From: Molossus alvarezi
Lineage: Eukaryota > Chordata > Mammalia > Chiroptera > Molossidae
Assembly (NCBI GenBank): GCA_037176705.1
Contig: CM073889.1
Coordinates: forward strand, 52,135,596-52,199,595
Direction: 5' to 3'
DNA length: 64,000 bases
Below, one piece after another: positions 33,669 through 44,127 of the stretch; the stretch's first letter is position 1; each line of letters begins with the position of its first letter. A program made the translations under genes and the position numbers. Under the pieces are notes generated by a model. The model saw only the letters and a program-made list of their open reading frames with translations, was not told the origin of the DNA and did no database searches.

Positions 33669-35804
33669 TGTTTTGTTTTTTTTGTATCTTTATTGTTGAA
33701 TGTATTACAAATGTTCCTCATTTTTTCCCCATTGACACCCTCCTCCCCACTCCCACCCCCCTCCCACCTTTTCCCATTGTTTGCTGTGTCCACTGATTAT
33801 GCATATGAGTTCTTTGATTTATTTCCTCCCACTCCCGAACCCCTTTCTCTTTGAGGTTTGTCAGTCTAGCAACCAATTTATTCTTCTTAATCCCTTCACC
33901 TTTTTCACCCATTCCCCCAACCCCCTTCCCATCTGGCAACCAACAAAATGTTCTCTGCATCTATGACAATGTTTCTGTTCTGACTGTTCATTTTGTTTGT
34001 AGATTCCATTGTCAATAGATATGCATTCATTGCCATTTTGTTTGTTCATATATTTTATCTTTTTCTTCAAATAGACCCTTCAACATTTCATATAATAACG
34101 GTTTGGTGGAGATGAACTCCTTTAACTTTTTCTTGTCTGGGAAACTCTTTATATGGCCATTCATTCTAAATGATAACTTTGGAGGATAGACCAATCTTGG
34201 TTGTAGGTTCTTGCTTTTCATCATTCTGAATATTTCTTGACACTCCCTTCTGGTCGGCAAAGTTTCTTTTAAGAAATCAGCTGACAGTCTTATGGGAACT
34301 CCCTCGTAGGTAACTAACTCCTTTTCTCTTGCTGCTTTTAAGATTCTCTCTTTGTCTTGAACCTTTTGCATTTTGATGATGATGTGTCTTGGTGTGGGCC
34401 TCTTGGGGTTCATCTTGTTTGGGACTCTCTGTGCTTCCTGGACCTGTATATCTGTTTTCTTCACCAAGTTAGGGAAGTTTTCTGCCATTATGGTTTCAAA
34501 CAGGTTTTTGATTTCTTGTAATCTCTCGTCTCCTTCTGGCACCCCCAAGATGCGAATGTTGGCACGCTTGAAGTTGTCCCAGAGGCTCCTTACACTATCC
34601 TCCTTTTTTTGGATTTTTTTTTCTTTTTGTTGTTCTCATTGGGTGTTTTTTGCTTACTTGTATTCCAAATCGATGGTTTGCTTCTTGGCTTTACATACTC
34701 CATTGAATCTGTGTAAATTATTATTTCAGTTAATGCCTCCTTCATTTCTGACTATGCATTTTTCATTTTTGACTGGTCCTTTTTAATGTTCTTGAGGCCC
34801 TCACTAAGTTCTTTGAGCATTTTTATAAGCAGTATTTTGAACTCAGCATCTGTTAAGTTGCTGATCTCCATTTCGCTTAGTTCTTTTCCTGGGGTTTTGT
34901 TCTGTTCTTTCATTTGGGACCTGTTTCTTTGTCTCCTCATTTTGGCTGCCTCCCTGTGTTTGTTTCTGTGCATTACTTAACAAGAGGTATGGGGCTAGCT
35001 GAGACCAGATGCTGCTTGTTTGAAAGAATTTAGGAAAACCTGAAGCGGGATCCAAGACAGGCCAATCCTATGGTTAAGCACCTGGCAACAGCTTGGGTGG
35101 GCCTGAAAGCTGGATGGGGCAGGGCCTCAGGGAATCATCAGGGCAGGGCAACCAGTGTGAGCTAGGTTGCTAGAGTCCCAGATATGGCAGCTGTCTGCCG
35201 CTCCAGGGAAGGGCTCACCAAAGGAACAAAGGCCTCTGACAGCAAGTTTGTCCTGGAGAAAGCCCTCTCTCCAGCCCTTGCTCCAATGCCAAACAGCTCA
35301 GTTCTTCCCTGTATGTCTCTAGTGCCCCTCAAGCTGCCTCCCCTCCAAGCTTAGAGGGAGCAAGTCCAATAAGTCTATGCAAGGGCCCTTTAAGAGGAGC
35401 TGCCTGGGGCTCCAGCCACCTCATCATCCCTAAGCCTCAGTTCCCACTGGTTTTTCCAGCCAAAAGCTATGGGTACTTCTTTTCCTGGCACTGGAACCCT
35501 GAGCTGGATGCCTGGTGTGGGATGGGTACCCCTCAGTCCTCAGGTAGGACCTTCCCAGCCTAGATGTCCTCCTGATTTTTATCTGCCACACATGGGTGTG
35601 GGACCAGCCCATCTGCCCCCGCCCCTCCTACCAGTCTTGATGTAGTTACTTCTTTAATTCCGTAGTTGTAGGACTTCCATTCAGCTCGATTTCAGGCCAT
35701 TTTGAATGATGACTGTTCTGTAGTTTAGTTGTAACTTTGATGTGGTTGTGGGAGGATGCAATACTGCATTTACCTATGCTGCCATCTTGACTGGAAGTCT
35801 CTCC
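33669..35804 (-). mobile_element. HAL1-like half-L1: 5'UTR, ORF1 and 3'UTR, no ORF2
   Basis: A 2.1-kb element on the minus strand, bounded by a perfect 13-bp duplication. Its 5' end carries 'caagatggcagcatagg'. A leader of about 0.8 kb follows, then an ORF1-like frame (34973-34027), then directly a 3'UTR and A-rich tail (seen as a T-run near 33670). There is no endonuclease or RT sequence. HAL1 elements are known L1 derivatives that keep only ORF1 and rely on L1 proteins supplied by others. The 3'UTR resembles the L1 3'UTR blocks here but ends 'tacattcaacaataaagata', a different subtype. Confidence 0.8.
34027..34973 (-). pseudogene. HAL1-like ORF1 (RNA-binding chaperone), one stop and frameshift
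   Basis: Two large open pieces make up an L1 ORF1-type protein. The N-terminal piece (34973-34752) reads MHRNKHREAAKMRRQRNRSQ and contains NLTDAEFKILLIKMLKELSE, a coiled-coil segment. It ends at an in-frame TAG. The C-terminal piece (34548-34027, 173 codons) contains the RRM-like and C-terminal domain: NKMNPKRPTPRHIIIKM, AAREKELVTYEGVPIRLSAD and FLKETLPTRRECQEIFRMM. About 200 bases between them are out of frame. The C-terminal half is the best preserved L1-type protein segment in the window. Confidence 0.75.
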
Positions 35805-35817
35805 TCTGGAAGTTTTT
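35805..35817. repeat. Target-site duplication, right copy (HAL1-like element)
   Basis: 'tctggaagttttt', identical to 33656-33668. The L1-E ORF2 sequence resumes directly after it. Confidence 0.9.
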
Positions 35818-36233
35818 ATATGTATTTTGGTGCTCCTATGTTGGGTGCATATATGTTTACCAAAGTTATATCCTCCCATTGGAAAGATCCTTTCAATATT
35901 ATGTAGTGGCCTTCTTTGTCTCTAGTTATGGCTTTCATTTTGAAGTTTACTTTATCAGATATGAGTATTGCTATCCCAGTTTTTTTTTTTTCCTTTCTGT
36001 TTGCATGGAAATTTTTTTCCCATCCCTTCACTTTCAACCTATGTGAGTCTTTTGTTTGTGACGTGGGTCTCTTGTAATCAACATATACATATGAGTCCTG
36101 TTTTTTAATCTATTCAGCTACTCTGTGTCTTTTGATTGGAGCATTTAATCCATTTACATTTAAGATTATTATTGATATGTACTTATTTATTTCCATTTTT
36201 GTTTATTATGGTTGTTTCTCTTTCTATTTCTTC

Positions 36234-37122
36234 TATGACAGCAGTCCTTTTAAACATTTCTTGCAGTGCTGGTTTTGTGCTAATATATTCCCTTAGCCAT
36301 TTTAGTTTTTGTCTAGGAAGTTCTTTATTTCACCTATTTTGAATGATAGCCTTAGTGGATAGAGTAGTCTTGGATTCAGATCCTTGTTTTTCATTACCTT
36401 GATTACTTGATGCCGTTCCCTTTTGGCCTGTAGTGTTTCTGTTGTGAAGTCAGTTGATAACCTTATGGGGGTTCCTTTGCAGGTAACTTGTTGTTTATCT
36501 CTTGCTGTCTTTAGGATTCTCTTCGTCTTTAACTTTTGGCATTTTAATTACTGTGTGTCTTGGTGTGGGCCTGTTCGGGTTCTTACTTAGGACTCTCTGT
36601 GCTTCTTGAACTTGTATGCCTTTTTTCCTTCATCATGGTAGGGAAGTTTTCTGCCACTATTTCTTCCAACAGTTTCTCTAACGATTGCTCATTTTTTTTC
36701 TTCTGGAACTCCTATGATACTCATGTTGTTATGTTTCATATTGATCCACAATTCTCTTAGGCTGCCTTCCTGGTTTTTAATTGTTTTTTCTTTTTAGTTC
36801 TCTGACTGGGTCAACTTTTCTAACCTGTCTTCTAATTCACTGATTCGACCCTCAGTCTCCTCTAGTCTGCTGGTTATTCCCTCCAATGTCTTCTTTATTT
36901 CTGCTGTTATTCTTCATTTCTGCTTGGTGGATTTTGATTTCCAATTGGTTGATTTTCAATGTTTCTATATCTTTACTCATGCTGTTGAGCTCTTTGTCCA
37001 TGCTGTCAAGCTTCCTCATTATCATTACTCTGAATTCTATCTTTGATAACTTGCTTTATTCGATTTCATGTATCCCTTCTTTCAAATTTTCTTGTTCTTT
37101 CATTTTGGCTTTGTTTCACCAT
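36234..37122 (-). pseudogene. L1-E ORF1, disrupted
   Basis: The likely start ATG is at 37120-37122, in the same 'caaaatggtgaaac' context as L1-C. A coiled coil follows with ENQPIGNQNPPS-like and LSKDIETLKIN-like segments near 36900-37000. The end at 36234-36236 is a TAG after a 'GLLS' reading. Frameshifts, such as the one near 36690, break it. Confidence 0.65.
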
Positions 37123-37978
37123 TTTGGCTGTCTCAGTGGGTTTTGGATCCTGCCAAATCTTCCCTGTAGGTGTTGGTGTTCCACTTATTGTGGCTGGCTC
37201 TCTCTACTGGGCTTTGATGCATGTGAGAGGACCCACGTTAAACACCACTGTTAAGTCTTACTTTTCTGAGTAGATTTGCATGCCAAGGAAAGGTTCAGTT
37301 ATCCTCTAGCTTTTGCCTGTAGGCTATTAGTCTCGGTTACTTGATGAACTTTAATTTTTTAACCTTCACTGAATGAAAAATCCCTCAGATGTAAGAGGAT
37401 GTCCAACAGGTGGGGCACTTGCTTGCTATCAGACTCTGGATATTAATGAGCCTCAATTTGCGTTTCTCTGGCCTGGCTTCATTTGTTGAATTACTGAGAG
37501 AGGGACCATTGCTTCTCCCCAGGGCTCTAGGAAGAGGTCCTTTGAGTAAGATGGCTATTGTCCTATGAAGGAGTGATTCAGCACAAAATTCCCAGTGTCC
37601 TAACCTCCAGCTCTCCCCTGATCCAAGAGCTCTGACCTGTCTCCACAGTTCCAGTCCAGTGTGCCCTCCCACTGCTGGAGCCCAAGGTGAATCACTGTAG
37701 CTGATTTTGTGTTTTTAAAACCCCCAAGTGGGGACCACTCACAGATAAATTAGCCCTCCACTGCTATCTATGGACTTCCAGCCTGCCCTTTCACAACTCA
37801 GAGCATCCTACCAGGCTTGATTTGGCATGCCCTTTCTTTCTTTGGTTATATGTGTGTTCTTCAGCTGCTTTACAGTTGTTTTTTCCCAATGATTTGTCTT
37901 TATTTTAGTTGTAATTTCAGATTAGTCCAGGGAGACAATCTATGTAGCCTTCATTTACTCTGCTGCCATTTTTCCTCC
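37123..37978 (-). promoter_or_regulatory. L1-E 5'UTR (presumed promoter)
   Basis: Non-coding leader homologous to 17609-18405 of L1-C, starting at the element's 5' end near 37978. Promoter role is inferred from L1 biology. Confidence 0.5.
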
Positions 37979-38405
37979 ATAAAATATCATCAGGTAGTGT
38001 CCAGACAGTCTTTCAATGAAGGGCTTGCTACCCTAGCTGTCAGAGGTAATTCCACAGCCAGTTTTCACAATGCTCTTTAGAGATCATGTCAGAAGCTAGC
38101 ACAACTGCTTAAGGCCACATTTCCTTAAGGTCATATTTCTACTCCCCAGTGGCACTAATTACTGAATGAGTGATAGATCTGGGAATATAAAGGTCTGGCT
38201 ACCATAACCCAATGAAGGGCAACTCTGAAAGGCTTTCAAGCTTCAAAACAATGTGTGGGGTCAACTGAGATTTAGTAGTCCTGCTCTGTAGCTTGTTTCC
38301 TCCTCTGCTGAATCCTGCTTCCTTCCTTTTCATAAGTGTAAATGAGTTAGGTCTGCACTCAAATGTGGCTTCCTCCCCTGCCCAGTCTTGCCTCAGTCTC
38401 TCCTA
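37979..38405. other. Unassigned interval between L1-E and L1-G
   Basis: About 430 bases, no open frame of note and no family recognised. It may be an old LTR-type remnant, but this is unverified. Confidence 0.4.
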
Positions 38406-38985
38406 ACCCTTTTGGTCTCATGCTTTCTAGTATTTTGTGTGTTTGTGTGTGTGTGTGTTTTCAGGTTGTCTTTTAAGCTTTGTTGAGGTGAGTGCTTCTA
38501 CCATTGTAGATGCTATTTGTTTAAGGTGCTCTTCAGTTTGGTCTACTATTGCCTCAGCTTCTTTGCTTTTATATACTTTTTCTTCTGCCCCTCTTTTAAT
38601 TCATTCAGTCTCATGCCTTCTAGTATTGTCTTTGTGTGTGTGAGAGTGTGTGTTTTCCGTTTGTTTGTCTTTTAATCATATTGTTGATCCTGGGACTTGT
38701 AACACTGTTGAAGTAGATGTATTATTTTTTTCCTGTTTGTAAATTGCCTTCTTTATTTTTTATTTTTTTCTTTCTCCCTCTTCTAATTCTTTTGGTCTCA
38801 CACCCCCTACTGTTGTGTGGTCAGAAATGTTTTTTATTGTCTGTGTTTTTTTTTATCTTTCTGTTGAAGTGGCTGCTTCTATTATTGTTGAGACTGATTA
38901 TTTTGGGGGGTTCTTTTTGGGTTGGGCTGGATACTTTCTTTTGTTCTTTCAACACTTATATAACAGTTGGCATGACAAGGTTGAC
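38406..38985 (+). repeat. T-rich tandem repeat, about 190-bp unit, three copies
   Basis: 'ggtctcatgctttctagtat' (38414), 'agtctcatgccttctagtat' (38607) and 'ggtctcacaccccctactgt' (38794) head three imperfect copies, spacing 193 and 187 bp. Each has a GT-rich part and a 'gttgaagtggctgcttct'-type block. It lies directly upstream of the L1-G leader, so it may be the monomeric start of that L1's 5'UTR. Confidence 0.6.
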
Positions 38986-39268
38986 AAGGCTGGGTTTAAG
39001 GTTCAAAGTTAACAACCCCAAGGACTGAGCCCATCCACAAGTGGACAACAGCACTCAAGACCCAAAATCAACAGGACAGCCCACATAACCTACACAAGGG
39101 TCAATCTTAGAGCACCCAGCTCAGATGATAAAGGAGACTACTCCACTGGGTCCCACAAGAAGACCACCACACTAAGACTGGGAGCCATAACAGCCTTATC
39201 TGATACACACAGACCTATCTATGTGGCCCAACACACCCCACCTGGCCCAGAACTACCAGACTACTAGA

Positions 39269-40122
39269 ATGGTGAGACGAAGAAACAATCCACAATTGAA
39301 AGAAAAGGAGGAGCCACCAGAAAAGGAATTACATGAAATGGGGGCAAGCAGTTTGTTAGATAAAGAATTCAAAGCAATGATTTTAAGGGTACTCAAAAAA
39401 CTTAGTGAGAACTACAAACAACTTAATGAGAACTACACCAGTATAAAAAATGAAGTAGGAGCTATGAATAAAAATCAAGCAGAAATGAAGAAAGACAAAG
39501 CTATATAAAAAATACCTTAGAAGGATTCAGCAGTGATTAGAAGATGCTAAAGACCAAATCTTTGGAAATGGAAAAATATTAAAAAGCAGGAGGACAATTT
39601 AAGGAAGCTTTGGGACAATGAAAACATAACAACTTTCACCTCATAGGGGTACCAGAAGGAGAAGAATCAGAGAAAGGATTAGAGAACCTGTTTGAAGAAA
39701 TAATGACAACAAAAGTTCCCTAACCTGGTGAAGAAAAGAGTTACACAAGTCCAGGAAACAGAAAGTCCCAATTAAGATGAGCCCCAAAAGACCTACAACT
39801 AAACAAATTATAATTAAAATGGCAAACATTAAAGACAAAGAAAAATATTAAAGGTAGCAAGAGAGAGACAGAAGGTTACCTACAAGGGAGCTCTTATTTG
39901 ACTGTCAGCTGAGTTGTCAATAGAAAGAATGCATCCAGAAGGGAATGGCATGAAGTATACAAAGTAATGAAAGGCAAGGGTCTGAATCCAAGACTACTCT
40001 ATTCAGCAAGGCTATCACTCAAAACTAAAAGTGAAATAAAGAACTTCACAGACAGAGAAAAAGGCTAAATTTACTACCACCAAAGTAGCACGGCAGGAAA
40101 TGCTAAAGGGACTGCTACAAGA
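39269..40122 (+). pseudogene. L1-G ORF1, disrupted
   Basis: The ATG at 39269 opens an 80-codon frame (MVRRRNNPQLKEKEEPPEKE) with a coiled coil, VLKKLSENYKQLNENYTSIK. A TAA ends it early. The rest, with the reading 'GVPEGEESEKG' near 39645 and the C-terminal domain up to 'LLQ' near 40120, is in other frames. The end of the frame is approximate because no stop was seen in the expected place before the GGA tract. Confidence 0.7.
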
Positions 40123-40190
40123 AGGAGAAGGAGGAGGAGGAGGAGGAGGAGGAGGAGGAGGAGGAAGAGAGAGAGAGAGAGAGAAAGCAC
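40120..40190. repeat. GGA/GA-rich simple repeat
   Basis: About a dozen GGA triplets followed by GA dinucleotides, at the same ORF1-ORF2 spacer position as the GAA tract of L1-A. Confidence 0.9.
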
Positions 40191-40208
40191 AGGCATAAAG
40201 AGTAAAAA

Positions 40209-41495
40209 CGGCAACAGATAAATACCTATCAATAATGACATAAACCAGGCAGTGTTGCTCACTGGTTGATCATTGACACATGCACCAAGAGGTCTCCAGT
40301 TTGATTCCTGGCCAGGGCACATCCCTAGGTTGTGAGCCCAATCCCCAGTGGGAAGCATGCAGGAGGCAGCCAATTGATATTCTCTCACATCAATGTTTCT
40401 ATCGCTCTCTCCATTTCCTTTCCTCTCTCTCTAAAATCAATAAAGAAAAAAAAATAACCTTAAATGTAAATGGCTTAAATGCTCCAAAAGACTTAGGGTA
40501 GCTGATTGGTTAAGAAATCATGACTCGTATATATTCTGTCTACAAGAGACCCACCTCACAACAAAAAACTCACACAGAATGAAAGTAAAAGGATGGATAA
40601 CTCCAGGCAAATGGAAATAGAAAAAAAAAAGCTAGTGTATCAATAGTCATATCTGACAAGACAAACTTCAAAATAAAGGCCATAAAAAGAGACAAAGAAG
40701 GTCACTAAATAATATTGAAAAGATTGATCCACCAAGAGGATATATAACTCTGGTAAACATATATTCACCAAATATAGGAGCACCAAAATATATTTTAAAA
40801 CTTCTGAAGTACTTCAAGGAAGCAATGAATAGCAATAGAATCATAGTGGGGGACTTGCTGACACTACTGGATAGATCTTCTAGTCAAAATTTAATAACAG
40901 ATAGCCAAAACAATGCTGGATTTAATTGACATTTACAGAACATTTCACCTCAAAACTGCAAAGCTACAGAATATACAATATCTCAAGTGCACACAAGACA
41001 TTCTTAAAGGTGGGCCACATATTAGGACACAAGTGAAGTCTGTACAAGTACAAGAAGATTGAAATCATATCCAGCATCTTCTCAGATCACAGTGGCATGA
41101 AACTAGAAATCAACTACAATAAAAACACTCAAAAACATTCAAACACATGGAGGTAAAATAGCATGTTATTAAACAATGATGGGTTACCAATGAGATCAAG
41201 GAAGAAATAAAATCTTCCTGGAAACTAATGAAAATGAACATGACAACACAAAATCTATGGGAAAGAGTGAAAACAGTCTTGAGAGGGAAGGTCATAGAAA
41301 TACAGACCTACCTCCAGAAATAAGAAAAATTTCTAATAGACAATCTAACCATACAACTTAAAGATTTAGGAAGAAAACAAAAAGAAAAACAAACAGAGAA
41401 AATAGAAGGAAGAAAATAATAAAGATCAAAGAAAAGTAAACAATATAGAGACTAAAAAGAAAAAAACAATACAAAGGATCAATGAAAGCAAGAGC
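40209..41495 (+). pseudogene. L1-G ORF2, endonuclease part
   Basis: Reads the ORF2 start with ATG mutated to ACG ('acggcaacagataaatacct'). After the SINE, LNVNGLNA, CLQETHLTTKN-like and 'catatattcaccaaatatag' (YSPN for YAPN) follow, and a readable SDHSGMKLEIN near 41090. A few stops are present. It ends at the deletion junction near 41495. Confidence 0.75.
40238..40448 (+). mobile_element. Ves-family SINE (older subtype) in L1-G
   Basis: 'ggcagtgttgctcactggtt', 'acatgcaccaagaggtct', B box 'gtttgattcctgg', 'gcaggaggcagccaa' and the 'tctctaaaatcaataaagaa' tail. It splits the ORF2 N-terminus within its first ten codons. Confidence 0.85.
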
Positions 41496-41905
41496 AAGGG
41501 TGTGGAGCACTGCTGCTGGGAATGTAGACTGGTGCAGCCACTATGGAAAACAATATGGTATTTCCTCAAAAAATTTACAAATGAACTGCCATTTGTCCCA
41601 GTGTTCCTACTTCTTGGAATATATCCTAAGAAGCCTGAAACACCAATCAGAAAGAATATCTATATATACCCCTATGTTCATAGCAGCACTATTTGCAATT
41701 GTTAAGACCTGGAAACAGCCCAAGCGTCCATCAATAGATGAGTGGATAAAAAAGCTGTGGTACATGTACACAATGGAATACTATGCAGTTATAAGAAAGA
41801 GCTCTTATCCTTTGAGATGACATGAAGCGTCCTGGAGAGTATTATGCTAAATGAAATAAGCCAATCAGAGAAAGACAAATATAACATGATCTCACTTATT
41901 TGTGG
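41496..41905 (+). pseudogene. L1-G ORF2, C-terminal end
   Basis: After the deletion the frame reads [20 protein letters not shown], then YPKKPETPIRKN and SIDEWIKKLWYMYTMEYYAV, to a stop near 41905-41915. It matches the ORF2 ends of the other copies. Confidence 0.75.
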
Positions 41906-42146
41906 AATATAATGAACAATATAAGCTCATGAACAAAATAGACCCAGAAGTAGGGTACAGACTGACAAACCTCAGAAGGGGACAATATGGAGGAAAAAGA
42001 TAAACCACAGAAATTTTATGCATGTATGTGTAACCAATGAACAAAGACAATAATGGTGGGGAAGTGGGGGCAGATCAGGAGGAGGGTGTCAGTGAGGTAA
42101 AAGGAAAAACATCCCTAACAAAAACAAATAAATAAAAAAAGAAAGA

Positions 42147-42178
42147 AAAATATCCTCATGTGAGGATTAAAAACATAA
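42147..42178 (+). mobile_element. Ves SINE 3' tail scrap
   Basis: 'atatcctcatgtgaggatta' after an A/G-rich run is the 3' end of a Ves SINE without its head. It sits right after the L1-G tail, so it may be older flanking sequence or a very short insertion. Confidence 0.55.
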
Positions 42179-42179
42179 A

Positions 42180-43330
42180 TAAAATGGATGGAATGAAAAA
42201 ATATGAGCATCATATAAAGTAAGGAAGTTTTATGAAACTTGCTTCAGTTAAATATATGAAACTGTACTTAATATACATATATTAATATATAAACTAATAT
42301 GTTCATTATAAATAATTTAGTGAGTTGTGAAGAATATTTCTTATTGTGGTCCGCAGAAAAGTTTGAAAGAAAGTACCTCTGTAACTATAAAAATCTGTCT
42401 TTTCTGTAGTACTTTTGGGTTCTGCACACCAGCAGACCTGAGGTGTTCATGAACAAATGGGTGGATGTGTACATGGAATTATAAAACATCCATCTTTGAG
42501 TCAGTATTCCAGGTGCAGCATCTACTTGTGTCTTCCCCACTAACTCTAGGCATTCCTCTCTAAGTATAATGTTTGGGAGAGACTAAATAATTGAGGATTT
42601 ATGGCTTTATATGATGATACCTTTATGGGGAAACTATAAAAAAAAATTAAGATGACAGTATGCTACTGTTATATCAGTTTTAATTTTAAGGAATATTATT
42701 CTATGGTCTGTGTCCATTGATTATGCATATATGCATAAATTCTTTTTGTGAAGGCAGGGGGCAAGGCAATAGGGAAAAAAAGGGGACATATGTAATACTT
42801 TCAACAACAAAGATAAATTTTAAAAAGGAATATTATTCTAAAACAAAAACATTAATAAAATGAAAGATCTATTCCAAGATTTCTTAATATCTTCTGTAAT
42901 GTTCCACTCAGAAGGTAGAAAACCACAAAGTCCTTCCTTAAGGATGGGTGTAAATGGAAAGTAATATTGCATTACTGCGCTGTATAAACTTTGAAGACAA
43001 GCAAACTCAATGATTTCGATTTCTATTCCCAGATCACTGTTATTGAAGAACTGTTCACTTAACATCCTAGGAGCTATCTTACTGAAATCTGCCACTGTAA
43101 TCTATGAGCGATGAACCTTTTTTCCAATTAATGTAATGAATGTGACACTGCCTACATCTATCTTTGGGATAGCTAAAAAGACAAACCCTCAGTATCACAT
43201 ATCATCTATTAGAGAAATTGTTCATATAATTATTTTTCTAAGATCCTTCAACTTAACAATTTTTAAATAGCTAAAATATAATTGAGGTCACATGGGCACC
43301 ATACCTGGAACTACACAGACATACTCTGTT
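42180..43330. other. Non-coding interval, downstream of NANP
   Basis: Low-GC unique sequence. A stretch at about 42715-42825 ('gtgtccattgattatgcata', 'acatatgtaatactttcaac') is a tiny L1 3'UTR piece. An 85-codon minus-strand frame (42838-43095, opening MADFSKIAPRMLSEQFF) matches nothing I know and may be chance, or part of a long NANP 3'UTR. Confidence 0.45.
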
Positions 43331-43343
43331 TACAAATGTTCAG

Positions 43344-43590
43344 ATTTATTTTTATTTTTTACTTTTAATTCTCACCTGAGGATATGTGTTTATTCATTTG
43401 AGAGACAGAGGAAGGAGGGTTGGGGGTGGGGGGGAGAGAGAGAGAAAGAAACAGCGACCGGTTGTTTCCTGTATGTACCCAGACCAGGGATGAAACCCAA
43501 AACCTGGGTATGTGCCCTGACTGAAAATCAAACCTACAACCTTTCGTAAGAGATTATGCTCCAACTAATCAAGCAACACCTACCAGGGCA
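43344..43590 (-). mobile_element. Ves SINE (antisense), older
   Basis: Plus strand shows 'aattctcacctgaggatatg' (reversed tail), a GA-rich middle, and 'accagggatgaaacccaaaa'. The flanking duplication 'acaaatgttcag' (43332-43343) recurs as 'acaaatgttaag' at 43591-43602. Confidence 0.85.
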
Positions 43591-43844
43591 ACAAATGTTA
43601 AGTTTTATAGCAACAGCACCCTGGGAGAGTCAATGGCACAGTCACATTTTATAAAAATCAAGAGAGGCCTTTTGCACTATGGCAGAAAATTATTTTCTTG
43701 GTAGTAGACAGGAAATAATTGGCTAAAGAAATAAGGTCATGGAGAGGCACAGAATCTAAGTAATCCCAACAGAATCTAATTTCTTACATTAGTAGGATTT
43801 TTTATACAAAAGTTAAAAAAATACAACCCAAGTCATTATTTCTT

Positions 43845-44110
43845 TTTTTTTTTTTTTTATCCTCACCTGAGGATATTTTTCCTTTTTTTTTTTTTTTTTT
43901 TTTGTACAGATAGAGTGGGAGGGAGAGAGAGGAAGGGAGAGAGAGAGAGAAACATCGATGTGAAGGGACACATCGAGTGGCTGCCACCCGCACGACCAAC
44001 CAGGGCCGGGGACAAACTGCAACCGAAGTATGTGCCCTTAGCAGGAACTGAACCCGGGTCTCTCCAGACCGCAGGCCGACGCTCTAACCGCTGAACCTAA
44101 CTGGCCAGGG
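43845..44110 (-). mobile_element. Ves SINE (antisense), young, 17-bp TSD
   Basis: Reversed poly(A), 'atcctcacctgaggatattt', GA-rich middle, reversed B box ('ggaactgaacccgggtc') and reversed head ('gaacctaactggccagggc'). The 17 bases 'ccaagtcattatttctt' are identical at 43828-43844 and 44111-44127. Confidence 0.95.
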
Positions 44111-44127
44111 CCAAGTCATTATTTCTT

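Larger units (their letters stand above)
30260..36196 (-). pseudogene. L1-E ORF2, interrupted and decayed
   Basis: The start (36194-36196) reads MEINKYISIIILNVNGLNA. The endonuclease YAPN motif is near 35845, just before the insertion. The part beyond it (33627-33292) includes SRKKVNKETKTLND and the FSSAYGTFSKIDYMLGHK segment. The RT loop near 31985 reads FADDMILYI. The end (30825-30260) holds [14 protein letters not shown] and a final LICEI. Numerous stops and frameshifts disrupt it. Confidence 0.8.
30016..37978 (-). mobile_element. Full-length-order L1 (L1-E), interrupted by a HAL1-like element
   Basis: On the minus strand: 5'UTR (37978-37123), ORF1 (37122-36234), ORF2 (36196-30260), 3'UTR and tail (to 30016). 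The 5' end reads 'ggaggaaaaatggcagcaga', a typical L1 start. ORF2 is split by the insertion at 33669-35804. Many stops and frameshifts show it is dead. Its 5'UTR has no GC-rich monomers, unlike L1-A and L1-B. Confidence 0.85.
38986..42143 (+). mobile_element. L1-G with a large internal deletion and a nested SINE
   Basis: A leader with 'cagcccacataacctacaca', ORF1 from 39269, a GGA-rich spacer, the ORF2 endonuclease region to about 41495, then a jump straight to the ORF2 end ('aagggtgtggagcactgctg') and a complete 3'UTR with A-rich tail near 42143. About 2.7 kb of ORF2, including all of the RT domain, is missing. Confidence 0.82.
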
